The position numbers were made by a program, and so were the translations under genes. The notes beneath the pieces were generated by a model that saw only the letters and a list, made by a program, of their open reading frames with translations, had not been told where the DNA came from and made no database searches. A DNA stretch of 64,000 nt from Hyphococcus flavus. Its GTDB lineage: Bacteria > Pseudomonadota > Alphaproteobacteria > Caulobacterales > Parvularculaceae. Shown here in pieces: positions 52,839 to 60,608 of this stretch (within the stretch, counting starts at the first letter, position 1; each line of letters starts with the position of its first letter). The stretch spans positions 2,743,501 through 2,807,500 of the forward strand of contig NZ_CP118166.1 in the NCBI RefSeq assembly GCF_028748065.1, in the 5' to 3' direction.

Positions 52839-52863
52839 AACGCCCCGCTGAAAGCGGGGCGTT
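52839..52863. terminator. Bidirectional terminator
   Basis: AACGCCCCGC (52839-52848), TGAAA loop, GCGGGGCGTT (52854-52863), a 10-bp perfect stem. On the minus strand it is followed by TTTTT, closing the methyltransferase transcript; on the plus strand it lies directly after the DUF1801 stop. Confidence 0.8.
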
Positions 52864-52884
52864 ATAGACATATCCAGCGTAAAT

Positions 52885-53640
52885 TTAAGGCTTCACGTAT
52901 CGGTGCACCATGCGCGTCGTCTTTCCGCGCAAGCCGGATTGGAAAATATTGTTTTTCAAGTCGTCATCCGGATTAACGTGAATATCGGCGCCGCCATCGA
53001 ACTCAAAGCCAGCGCTTGTAATGTCCGCCCTGATGGTCTCTTCCGGCGCACGGTGCCAGGCGGCGCTTTCCGCACGCGTCGTGCCCGGCGCGGCGGTGTG
53101 CTCAATGATCGCAAAGACACCACCAGGTTTCAGAATGCGTTTGATATCGGCGTAAACTTCGCTAGAACGCGCCGGCATCGTCTCACCTGAACCTTCCGCA
53201 TAGTGAAGGTGATGGACAATCAATGAAACCAGTACAATGTCCATGGAGCTGTCTTCATACGGCAACGGTTCTCCTTGCGCGACGAGGTCGAGGGTGATGT
53301 TGCCGAATGATGCGTAGTGTTCTTCGAGTTGCGCTCGTGAGTCTTGCGCCTGCTGACTTGCCGTATTATGCGCGTAAACGTGACCATCAGGTCCAACGGC
53401 GCCGGAGAGTATTTCGCTGAAATATCCGCCGCCGGAAGCGAGATCGGCGACATTCATGCCTTCCTCAACGCCGAAAAATGTCAGAACCTTGCCAGGTTTT
53501 CTGTCACCGTCACGTGCGCGGTTATCTTCAGTGCGGTTCGGATTGTCGATGCCAGCCTTTATGTTCGCCGGAATTTCTTTCGCGCTCGCAATTGAAAACA
53601 TCGCCAGCGCGCTAGCGGCGATAATACTTGTGAGTTTCAT
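52885..53640 (-). CDS. Exported class I SAM-dependent methyltransferase-like protein
   Basis: 251 residues. Signal peptide MKLTSIIAASALAMFSIASAK, then a Rossmann-type methyltransferase: motif I NVADLASGGGYFSEILS, LVAQGEPLPYEDSSMDIVLVSLIVHH and RILKPGGVFAIIEHTAAPG. The family is clear, but SAM is not known to be available in the periplasm, so the exported enzyme either acts before export, binds SAM tightly, or has another ligand. A role in quinone or lipid metabolism cannot be shown. It ends in the shared terminator. Confidence 0.83.
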   Translation of the reverse strand: MKLTSIIAASALAMFSIASAKEIPANIKAGIDNPNRTEDNRARDGDRKPGKVLTFFGVEEGMNVADLASGGGYFSEILSGAVGPDGHVYAHNTASQQAQDSRAQLEEHYASFGNITLDLVAQGEPLPYEDSSMDIVLVSLIVHHLHYAEGSGETMPARSSEVYADIKRILKPGGVFAIIEHTAAPGTTRAESAAWHRAPEETIRADITSAGFEFDGGADIHVNPDDDLKNNIFQSGLRGKTTRMVHRYVKP

Positions 53641-53870
53641 GAACAGCCCCTTTTTGCTGCGAATTCGTGAAGCCCGGAGCTTGCCTGTTTTTGTTTGTGA
53701 TGCACGTCACATGCGTTGATGTGAATTGAATCTAGGATGAGCCGTATCGCGCGATCACAAACGCGTGCGCCAATCTTCGGCCCCATTTCGGCCATGCCAG
53801 GCGCGCTTTTCGGGCGAAACATTAAAATTCGGAGAAGGTTCTCCGATTGTGGAAACTGGGAGAGTTCATC

Positions 53871-54335
53871 ATGGCTAGAGCATTATCAGCGAGCGGAGCA
53901 CGCTACGATGTCAGACCGGCCGGTGAAAACCGCGGCGCTTATGGTGCGCCGTTTCGCGGACCGGCATGCATCATCAAGGATGCGCTTCAGGGTGCGGGTG
54001 CGGGATTTTTGTCTCTCACCGGCGCAACAAGCATCGCCAGCGGCGAGACAATGATGGCGGCCAGCAGCGACCTCGGCATGCTGGGAGAGATTTTTCCGTC
54101 GCTTGTCTCCAGCGGTCTGACCGGACCGTTGCAACTGGTTGGCGGGGTTTTGTTGTTTCTGGCCGCGCGCCGGACGATTTCACGAACCGCCGGACTGATG
54201 GCGTTTATCGCGTTCGTTGCTGCTTACGCGAATGGTTACGACATTGCAGATATGTTGCAGATGGCGTCAAACGTTCTTCAAGGCGCCGCCGGCGCGCTTG
54301 AGTCTATTCCTGTTACCGAAAACGCAAGCATCTAA
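53871..54335 (+). CDS. Membrane protein of unknown function
   Basis: 154 residues from ATG 53871 with GGGAGAG 7 nt upstream. A polar N-terminus is followed by hydrophobic stretches (about 40-60, 80-102, 108-126), suggesting a three-helix protein. Many Gly/Ala/Ser residues; no recognised family. The stop codon sits inside an 11-bp hairpin (54323-54347). It is followed at 43 nt by the acetyltransferase gene, so an operon is possible. Confidence 0.5.
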   Translation: MARALSASGARYDVRPAGENRGAYGAPFRGPACIIKDALQGAGAGFLSLTGATSIASGETMMAASSDLGMLGEIFPSLVSSGLTGPLQLVGGVLLFLAARRTISRTAGLMAFIAFVAAYANGYDIADMLQMASNVLQGAAGALESIPVTENASI

Positions 54336-54347
54336 TAGATGCTTGCG
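54323..54347 (+). repeat. Perfect hairpin at the stop codon
   Basis: CGCAAGCATCT and AGATGCTTGCG arms (54323-54333, 54337-54347) with an AAT loop. The TAA stop of the preceding gene is at its centre and no T-run follows. It could be an mRNA-stability or attenuation structure before the acetyltransferase gene. Confidence 0.45.
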
Positions 54348-54378
54348 GAGAAAGCGGGCTTGCGCGAAAATCACGCGC

Positions 54379-54882
54379 ATGACTCTGACCGTAACAGAAC
54401 AAACCGATGATGACTGGCCTGATGTGTGGCGCATTCTGGAACCCGTAGTGCGCGCCGGCGACAGTTATCCATTGCCGTTAGATTATACCGAAGAGCAAAC
54501 GCGATCATTCTGGATTAAAACCGACGGATATAATGCCGTTGCGCGCGATGAGGACGGGACCATCATCGGCGTTTATTACATCAAGCCCGATCAGGGCGGT
54601 CCCGGAAATCATATCTGCAATGCTGGTTATGCGATTGCTGTCAAAGCGCGCGGCAAAGGCTACGCGGTTGAGCTGTGCGTTCAATCGCAGGAGCAAGCGC
54701 GTGCGCAGGGATATAAAGGCATGAAATACAATCTCGTGGTCTCCACGAATACGGGCGCGATCAAGGCCTGGGAAAAAGCTGGGCTGCAAATTATCGGGAC
54801 GGTCCCGGGCGCGTTCCGCCATCCGGATCAAGGATTTGTTGATGCATATATTATGTATCGCTCGCTGATTGCTGATAAGTAG
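54379..54882 (+). CDS. GNAT family N-acetyltransferase
   Basis: 167 residues from ATG 54379; a longer in-frame reading upstream passes through the hairpin and preceding gene and is unlikely. GNAT motifs: acetyl-CoA loop AIAVKARGKGYAVELCVQS (R/QxxGxG/A type) and the strand pair KGMKYNLVVSTNTGAIKAWEKAGLQIIGTVPGAFRHP. It acetylates an amine of a small molecule or protein in the cytoplasm; acceptor unknown. No convincing ribosome-binding site is seen. Confidence 0.87.
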   Translation: MTLTVTEQTDDDWPDVWRILEPVVRAGDSYPLPLDYTEEQTRSFWIKTDGYNAVARDEDGTIIGVYYIKPDQGGPGNHICNAGYAIAVKARGKGYAVELCVQSQEQARAQGYKGMKYNLVVSTNTGAIKAWEKAGLQIIGTVPGAFRHPDQGFVDAYIMYRSLIADK

Positions 54883-54932
54883 TCTGCAGGAATAAAGCAG
54901 AAAGAGCGCTTAGCAGGGAAAGGCGAAGATAG

Positions 54933-55223
54933 ATGGGAATTCGACTGTTTCGCACAATCTTCAAAGCGATGGTGACGATGTTTGCGATCCTGTTGATTGT
55001 GATCGGCATTATCGTCATGCCTTCGCCCATCCCGTTTGGCATTATATTTATTGGAATCGGCTTCCTGCTGCTGGTTGCTGTGGCGCCGGACATGGTGCGC
55101 TGGCTGCGCCGCCGGTGGCGCTGGTTTGATCGTCAGATTATAAAGCTCGAAGAAAAACTGCCTGAATGGATCGCAAAACAGCTTCGAAAATCAGATGTCG
55201 AAAGAGACGAAGACGATAATTAA
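54933..55223 (+). CDS. Small membrane protein with amphipathic C-terminus
   Basis: 96 residues. Two close hydrophobic helices (about 12-30 and 33-55) joined by a Pro-rich turn (MPSPIPFG), then an Arg/Trp-rich segment (MVRWLRRRWRWFDRQIIKLEEK) and an acidic end. The helix-PxP-helix layout is like the PGPGW family of small transmembrane proteins. Start at ATG 54933 has GAAGAT upstream. Lies 94 nt before metG, same strand. Confidence 0.55.
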   Translation: MGIRLFRTIFKAMVTMFAILLIVIGIIVMPSPIPFGIIFIGIGFLLLVAVAPDMVRWLRRRWRWFDRQIIKLEEKLPEWIAKQLRKSDVERDEDDN

Positions 55224-55317
55224 GGCTGGCTTACTGCGTCAATTCAGGGCTATGCCCGCCTTGTAGAATCCGTTCCCAAACCGCTATAGACCGCTTTCAC
55301 TCTATGAAAGTTGCTCC

Positions 55318-57024
55318 ATGGCCCGCATTCTGATCACATCCGCCCTTCCTTACATTAATGGAATCAAGCATCTGGGAAACCTTGTTGGGTCAATGCTTCC
55401 GGCGGACGTCTATGCCCGGTTTCAGCGCCAGCGCGGGTCGGAAGTTCTGTTTATTTGCGCAACGGACGAACACGGCACGCCCGCCGAACTGGCCGCCGCC
55501 GCTGCCGGACAGCCGGTTGCGGAGTATTGCCGTCAGCAATACGAGATCCAGAAGAACGCTGGCGACGCCTTTGGTTTGTCATTTGATCATTTCGGCCGTT
55601 CGTCCAATCCGCCGAACCATCGCCTGACGCAACATTTCGCTCATGTGCTCGAGGGAAAAGGCCTCATCGAGGAACGTACCGATGAACAGGTCTATTCCAT
55701 TGATGACGAGCGTTTCTTGCCAGACCGTTACGTCGAAGGGACCTGCCCGCATTGCGACTATGAAAAGGCGCGGGGCGATCAATGCGATAATTGCGGACGC
55801 CTACTGGACCCTGTTGATCTTAAAAATCCGTATTCGGCGGTTTCCGGATCGAAGAACGTCGAAGTTCGCGAAACACGGCATCTGCATTTGCTGCAGGAAA
55901 AAATGCAGGACCGGATTGCTGAATGGGTCGCCTCAAAACCGGACTGGCCTCACCTGACAAAGTCCATTGCCAGTAAATGGTTGAAAGAAGGGCTACGCGA
56001 CAGGTCTATTACTCGTGACCTGAAATGGGGCATTCCGGTTGCCTATGAAGGCAAGGTCCGCGAAGGCTTTGAAAACAAGGTTTTCTATGTCTGGTTTGAT
56101 GCGCCGATTGAATATATCGGCGCGACGGAAGAATGGGCGGACGCCCACGGTGAAAATTGGGAGCGCTGGTGGCGAACCGATAAAGGCGCTGATGACGTCA
56201 AATACGTCCAGTTCATGGGCAAAGACAATGTCGCGTTCCACACGGTCAGTTTTCCGGCGACCATATTGGGCTCGGAAGAACCATGGAAAACAGTTGATGC
56301 GCTGAAATCGTTAAATTGGCTGACCTGGTATGGCGGCAAATTTTCCACCAGCCAAAACCGTGGCGTCTTCATGGATCAGGCGCTGGAACTGTTGCCTGCA
56401 GATTACTGGCGCTGGCATTTGATGGCCAACGCACCAGAGTCGGATGATGCATCTTTCACGCTTGAGCATTTTGCTGGTGTTGTGAACAAAGACCTCGCCG
56501 ATGTGCTCGGGAATTTCGTCAACCGGATCACCCGGTTCTGCAAGGCGCGGTTCGGTGAAGAAGTGCCGGCTGAAGGTGAATACAGCGAGGCTGAACAAGC
56601 TTTGATTACAGAACTTGATGGCCGTATTAAGACTTACACTGATTGTCTAGAAGCGATGGAGTTTCGAAAAGCGTTTGTCGAGTTGCGCTCGATCTGGGTC
56701 GCGGGCAATGAATATCTGCAAATTGCTGCGCCGTGGACGACCATCAAGGAAGACAAAGACCGCGCCGCGGCGTCTGTGCGCTGCGCACTGAACATGATTG
56801 CACTTGTCGCAACTTTATCGCGGCCGGTTATCCCTTTCACCGCCGACAAAATGTTCGCTGTTTTCGGGCTCGATCCTGAAAAAGCGTCGCAATGGCCGGT
56901 ATCAGCCAGCGAAGCGCTTGCCCAATTCAAGGGCGGCGAGGCGTTTACGCTGCCTGAGGTCTTGTTTGCCAAGATCGAAGATGATCAAATCGCCGATTGG
57001 CGGGAACAGTTCGGGGCGGAGTAA
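55318..57024 (+). CDS. metG: Methionyl-tRNA synthetase
   Basis: 568 residues. Class Ia synthetase: HIGH-type motif in [14 protein letters not shown] (about 12-25), a zinc-binding knuckle [17 protein letters not shown], and the KMSKS-type loop as KFSTSQ (residues 341-346) in [18 protein letters not shown]. Anticodon-binding helical domain follows. No EMAP-like C-terminal tRNA-binding domain. It charges tRNA-Met and initiator tRNA with methionine. The KFSTS loop, used by several bacterial MetRS lineages of archaeal-like type, differs from the E. coli KMSKS. The next gene begins 13 nt after its stop. Confidence 0.95.
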   Translation: MARILITSALPYINGIKHLGNLVGSMLPADVYARFQRQRGSEVLFICATDEHGTPAELAAAAAGQPVAEYCRQQYEIQKNAGDAFGLSFDHFGRSSNPPNHRLTQHFAHVLEGKGLIEERTDEQVYSIDDERFLPDRYVEGTCPHCDYEKARGDQCDNCGRLLDPVDLKNPYSAVSGSKNVEVRETRHLHLLQEKMQDRIAEWVASKPDWPHLTKSIASKWLKEGLRDRSITRDLKWGIPVAYEGKVREGFENKVFYVWFDAPIEYIGATEEWADAHGENWERWWRTDKGADDVKYVQFMGKDNVAFHTVSFPATILGSEEPWKTVDALKSLNWLTWYGGKFSTSQNRGVFMDQALELLPADYWRWHLMANAPESDDASFTLEHFAGVVNKDLADVLGNFVNRITRFCKARFGEEVPAEGEYSEAEQALITELDGRIKTYTDCLEAMEFRKAFVELRSIWVAGNEYLQIAAPWTTIKEDKDRAAASVRCALNMIALVATLSRPVIPFTADKMFAVFGLDPEKASQWPVSASEALAQFKGGEAFTLPEVLFAKIEDDQIADWREQFGAE

Positions 57025-57036
57025 TCAAGACAAACG

Positions 57037-57477
57037 ATGTTGCGAGTTTTTTTCATATTGTTGTTTTCTTTTGTGGTCGCATGTTCTCCTGATGCGGAGC
57101 GCAACGCGCCGGAGCCCGCCTTGGGTGACAAGGTGGATGTCGTGACCGGTCTAATGGCGGCGTTTAATGACCATGACGCCGACAAAATGCGCGAATACTG
57201 GCATTCAGATGTGACCTGGATCGAGCTGTCCGGCGAGCAGTCAAGCGTTGTGACGTCATCAGCTTCCCAGCTCTATGGCGAGTTGGTGACTTATTTTGAG
57301 GCGTATCCGTCAGTGGAGGCGACCCTTGAGAATATTTCAGTCAATGGAAATTTCGTGACGGCGACCGAGCGGCCCGTATGGGAAGAGGGCGGTGAGCGGC
57401 AGTCCCAAGCATCGATTGTTGTGTATGAAATCATTGACGGCAAGGTGAAACGGTTCTGGTATTTCCCTCCACAGTAG
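57037..57477 (+). CDS. SnoaL/NTF2-like lipoprotein
   Basis: 146 residues. Lipoprotein signal MLRVFFILLFSFVVAC (Cys16). The mature part is a single NTF2-like cone-fold domain: DVVTGLMAAFNDHDADKMREYWHSDVTWIEL, QLYGELVTYFEAYPSVEATLENISVNGNFVTATERPVWEEGGE, SIVVYEIIDGKVKRFWYF. Such domains bind or isomerise small hydrophobic ligands. Outer-membrane or periplasmic anchored. 13 nt after metG and 12 nt before the SDR gene, so the three are probably one transcript. Confidence 0.78.
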   Translation: MLRVFFILLFSFVVACSPDAERNAPEPALGDKVDVVTGLMAAFNDHDADKMREYWHSDVTWIELSGEQSSVVTSSASQLYGELVTYFEAYPSVEATLENISVNGNFVTATERPVWEEGGERQSQASIVVYEIIDGKVKRFWYFPPQ

Positions 57478-57489
57478 GGAGCCACAATC

Positions 57490-58278
57490 ATGATGAAAGA
57501 CCTTTTCTCGCTTGAAGGACGAACGGCGCTTGTTACGGGAGGCTCGCGCGGCATCGGCAAGATGATCGCACAAGGCTTTCTTGAGCAGGGCGCCAAGGTG
57601 TACATTACAGCGCGTAAAGCGCCGGCGTGCGATCAGGCGGCGGAAGAGCTTTCAGAGTACGGAACGTGCGTCTCCATCCCGCATGATCTTTCGACTGTCG
57701 CTGGCTGTGAGGCTTTGACATCGGAATTGTCGGGTCTGGAGAGCAAACTCGAAATACTCGTCAATAATGCGGGCGCTGCATGGGGCGCAGACTTTGATGA
57801 ATATCCAGAAAGCGGCTGGGACAAAACCATGGACCTGAACGTGAAGTCGCTGTTCTTCTTAACGCAGAAGCTGCATGGCCTGATGAGAAAAGCAGCCAAC
57901 GAAGAACGTCCGGGCAAAGTGATCAACATCGCGTCGATCGACGGCATTAAAATCAACCCCTGGGAAACCTATGCGTATCAGGCGTCGAAAGCAGCGGTCA
58001 TCCACCTGACGCGCCGGATGGCGGCGAGACTGATCAACGACCATATCTGCGTCTCTGGCATCGCGCCCGGCGCCTTTGCATCAGAGATGAACAAAGCAGC
58101 GAAAGATCATTCCGATGCTGTCGGCGCGCGCATCCCAGCAAAACGCATAGGCCGTGACAGCGATATGGCGGGCGCCGCGGTGTTTCTGGCGTCGCGCGCA
58201 GGCGATTATGTGATCGGCGATACATTGGCGGTCGATGGCGGCGTCGCCTATTCAACCATTGCGGATGCATGGGGTTGA
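57490..58278 (+). CDS. Short-chain dehydrogenase/reductase
   Basis: 262 residues. Classical SDR: cofactor motif VTGGSRGIGKMIAQ, NNAG (LVNNAGAAWGADF), and catalytic Tyr-Lys in AYQASKAAVIHLTRRMAARL with Ser in NIASIDG. C-terminal AGDYVIGDTLAVDGGVAYS. Similarity in length and layout to 3-oxoacyl/alcohol dehydrogenases; substrate not known. It follows the NTF2-like gene and is closed by a stem-loop at 58287-58312. Confidence 0.92.
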   Translation: MMKDLFSLEGRTALVTGGSRGIGKMIAQGFLEQGAKVYITARKAPACDQAAEELSEYGTCVSIPHDLSTVAGCEALTSELSGLESKLEILVNNAGAAWGADFDEYPESGWDKTMDLNVKSLFFLTQKLHGLMRKAANEERPGKVINIASIDGIKINPWETYAYQASKAAVIHLTRRMAARLINDHICVSGIAPGAFASEMNKAAKDHSDAVGARIPAKRIGRDSDMAGAAVFLASRAGDYVIGDTLAVDGGVAYSTIADAWG

Positions 58279-58286
58279 TAAATCTA

Positions 58287-58312
58287 AACGGGAGCCAATT
58301 GCGGCTCCCGTT
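58287..58312. terminator. Stem-loop between SDR and blaR1-like genes
   Basis: AACGGGAGCC (58287-58296), loop AATTGC, GGCTCCCGTT (58303-58312), a perfect 10-bp stem between convergent genes. T-runs after it are weak on both sides, so efficiency is uncertain; placement suggests a shared terminator. Confidence 0.6.
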
Positions 58313-58329
58313 GCAAAAGGTCTTGTGCT

Positions 58330-60048
58330 TTAGTCTTTATCTTCCAGCTCTTTGAGCTCTTCACGCATTCTGGCGATTACCTGTTCGCGGTGCGCCGCCT
58401 CGCGCTTTGCGCTTTCTTCCATGTGTTCGATAGCTTTCTTCAGGGCTTTAGCGCGTTGCTCGGGATCCCCATTCTCATCGTTTAAACAGACCACTTGATG
58501 TTCGACCACTTTGGTCTGTTCTTCGCTATCACCGTCCTTGCTCTGCCATGCAAACACATGCGGTTCGGCGCCGTCTTCCGTGCTAACGCAATCCGCTGTC
58601 AGGGAAGAAAAGCCATCGCCATGAGGCCCGCCTTTAACAACATAGGCGAATTTCCTGGTCATGTTGGGATCGTCATCAGCCACAAAAGCAAAGTGGCCTT
58701 CCCCTTCCTTCATCACCTCAATGTCCCAGTCTCCGTCAGAAAAAGCGGCGTCTTCGCTGCTCATTGTTTTGATATGAAAGCGCTTATGCGGACGGTCGAG
58801 GGGAATTGTTCTGGCTCCGCCATCTTTCGTGTTCAATGTAATTTCTTTGATCGGCATGTCTTCGCTCTTAGCGTAGACGTTCTCCGTGAGGAGTCTCCCA
58901 CGTCTATTGTAGGTACGCAGGGTTCTTTCGCCGTTCTGGTTTTCGTATTCGACTTTGGCGATATTTTTTTCTCCGCCGACTTCGAACGATTCACCTTCGT
59001 CAGCTTCGAAAACGGATTTTACACTGATGTTATTTTTTACAATCCTGGTCGTCTCCGTCGCATCCTGAAATCCATAAGATGCTGTTGCGCCTAATGCTGC
59101 TGCTGTGAAAGCGATTGCAGAGGCGCTGCCTGCGAGAAGGCGCATAGGGTTTCTTTTTTGATTTTTAAGCAGCATTAGTCTCTCCTTTACGGGGTGTGCG
59201 AGCGATAATCCGTAAGCCGGCGCGCTTGTGCCGGCACGAACGGATTTCATGATCGCCGCCGCGTATTCTCCGGCGTCGTTACGGCCTGATGTGCATCGAT
59301 CGAGCACATAAGCGTCGCAAGCGGCTTCCTGATCAGTACGGAATTTCTGAAATGCAAAATGCGCCAACGGATTTGGCCATTGAATGGACTGCACGAACAG
59401 CGCCGCGAGGGTGGCTGCCATGTCGCCCCGAGCGACATGCGCAATCTCATGGGTGAGCGCCAGATATTGTTCTCGTCTGGTAAAACCTTTTTCAAATGCC
59501 GCGGGAAGAAAGATCACGGGCTTGAATAATCCAACGACGCACGGCCCGGTTTCATCGTCACTTAGCCTTATTCGTGGAAGTGTTTTGAGACCCAGTTCGC
59601 TTGCAATCTGCCTTGCCTCGTTGGCAATGGATTCAGGGGCCGGATTTGAAGACGCAAGTTTTGCACGGACAAAGCGCGATTGCGCCTCCAGCTTGATATT
59701 AAACCAGGCAAAAGCAACCGTGGCCCATATGACAAGTCCTGTTGCAGCCGCGAGAGCAGTGAAATCAAATTGAATGGAAGCAGCGGTTGCCATGCCGGCA
59801 ACAGGGACTTCGAGAGAGGGAGCGACAATTGTACTCCACGTCATCGTGTCAGGTTGAATGCTTGGCGCCGGTAATATTTTCAGCTCTGGCAGGAAAAGGC
59901 GCGCGGCAGGCGCGAGCCATAAGGCGTATGCAGCGCGCGCGCCGAACAGGTTGGTAAACGGCTTGCGTATTGCGAGAACCAGCAAGATGAGGAGGCTGAC
60001 CGCGAGCGATGTTTCGCCAAGCCAGCGAATGAGGTCAATCGGCGTCAC
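58330..60048 (-). CDS. BlaR1-like M56 membrane metallopeptidase with atypical sensor
   Basis: 572 residues. Helices near 15-27, 36-52 and 95-118, then cytoplasmic M56 peptidase with HEIAH (His200, Glu201, His204) and downstream Glu241 (DQEAACDAYVL), then a helix at about 310-330. The extracytoplasmic C-terminus (about 335-572) is acidic and beta-rich with a Glu/Lys coiled coil at the end. It lacks the transpeptidase-like domain (SxxK, SxN, KTG) that senses beta-lactams in true BlaR1. It probably senses another signal and degrades the BlaI-like repressor encoded by the overlapping upstream gene. Confidence 0.85.
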   Translation of the reverse strand: MTPIDLIRWLGETSLAVSLLILLVLAIRKPFTNLFGARAAYALWLAPAARLFLPELKILPAPSIQPDTMTWSTIVAPSLEVPVAGMATAASIQFDFTALAAATGLVIWATVAFAWFNIKLEAQSRFVRAKLASSNPAPESIANEARQIASELGLKTLPRIRLSDDETGPCVVGLFKPVIFLPAAFEKGFTRREQYLALTHEIAHVARGDMAATLAALFVQSIQWPNPLAHFAFQKFRTDQEAACDAYVLDRCTSGRNDAGEYAAAIMKSVRAGTSAPAYGLSLAHPVKERLMLLKNQKRNPMRLLAGSASAIAFTAAALGATASYGFQDATETTRIVKNNISVKSVFEADEGESFEVGGEKNIAKVEYENQNGERTLRTYNRRGRLLTENVYAKSEDMPIKEITLNTKDGGARTIPLDRPHKRFHIKTMSSEDAAFSDGDWDIEVMKEGEGHFAFVADDDPNMTRKFAYVVKGGPHGDGFSSLTADCVSTEDGAEPHVFAWQSKDGDSEEQTKVVEHQVVCLNDENGDPEQRAKALKKAIEHMEESAKREAAHREQVIARMREELKELEDKD

Positions 60049-60412
60049 GTTTCAACTCCTTGATAAGGTCTTCAAGGGCGCGCATGTCATCCTTGGAAAG
60101 GCCGTCGCCGTCAGCAAGATGCGCGACGAGCGGCGCTGCGCGCCCGCCAAAAAGCTGATCAGCGAGTTTGCGCGTTTCACGTTTTTCATATGCGGCGCGA
60201 GATACCTTAGGCCTGTATAGATACCGACGGCCATCCGGTTTGTGCGTGATGGCGCCCTTGTCCACCAATCTGCTGAGGAGGGTTTTGACGGTCTTGAGGC
60301 TCCAGCCTGTTTCCGCTGCCAGGCGATCGGCGATATCTGCAGCCGCCATTGGCGCTTGTTCCCACAGGATATCCATAACCTGAAATTCGGCAGACGTGAT
60401 TTGTTTAGCCAA
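60035..60412 (-). CDS. BlaI/MecI/CopY-type repressor
   Basis: 125 residues. Winged helix-turn-helix of the Penicillinase_R family: SAEFQVMDILWEQAPMAAADIADRL, TGWSLKTVKTLLSRLVDKGAITHKPDGRRYLYRPKVSRAAY, then a C-terminal helix for dimerisation. It probably represses its own operon through the tandem dyads just upstream (60429-60469) and is released when cleaved by the M56 peptidase. The gene overlaps the peptidase gene by 14 nt. Confidence 0.93.
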   Translation of the reverse strand: MAKQITSAEFQVMDILWEQAPMAAADIADRLAAETGWSLKTVKTLLSRLVDKGAITHKPDGRRYLYRPKVSRAAYEKRETRKLADQLFGGRAAPLVAHLADGDGLSKDDMRALEDLIKELKRDAD

Positions 60413-60428
60413 AAACCCGGCTCCTGAA

Positions 60429-60469
60429 GATTACAGATGTAATCCTTGCTATCGATTACGTTTGTAGTC
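60429..60469. promoter_or_regulatory. Tandem operators of the BlaI-like repressor
   Basis: Site 1 GATTACA-GA-TGTAATC (60429-60444), perfect arms. Site 2 GATTAC-GTTT-GTAGTC (60454-60469), one mismatch. The TACA-N-TGTA core is the classical BlaI/MecI operator form. The two centres are 25 nt apart, so two dimers could lie almost on one face of the helix. A further GATTACA half-site lies at about 60493. Confidence 0.7.
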
Positions 60470-60608
60470 AAGGGCGCATGGATCTGAGCACGATTACAGA
60501 TTGGCAAGAAAGCTGAGGCCGAAATTTCGATAAGCATCACGGAAGCTGGTGATTTCCGTTAGAATTGCTGTAACTTGATGCGAAAATAAATTGTGAGGGG
60601 TGGGGCGT

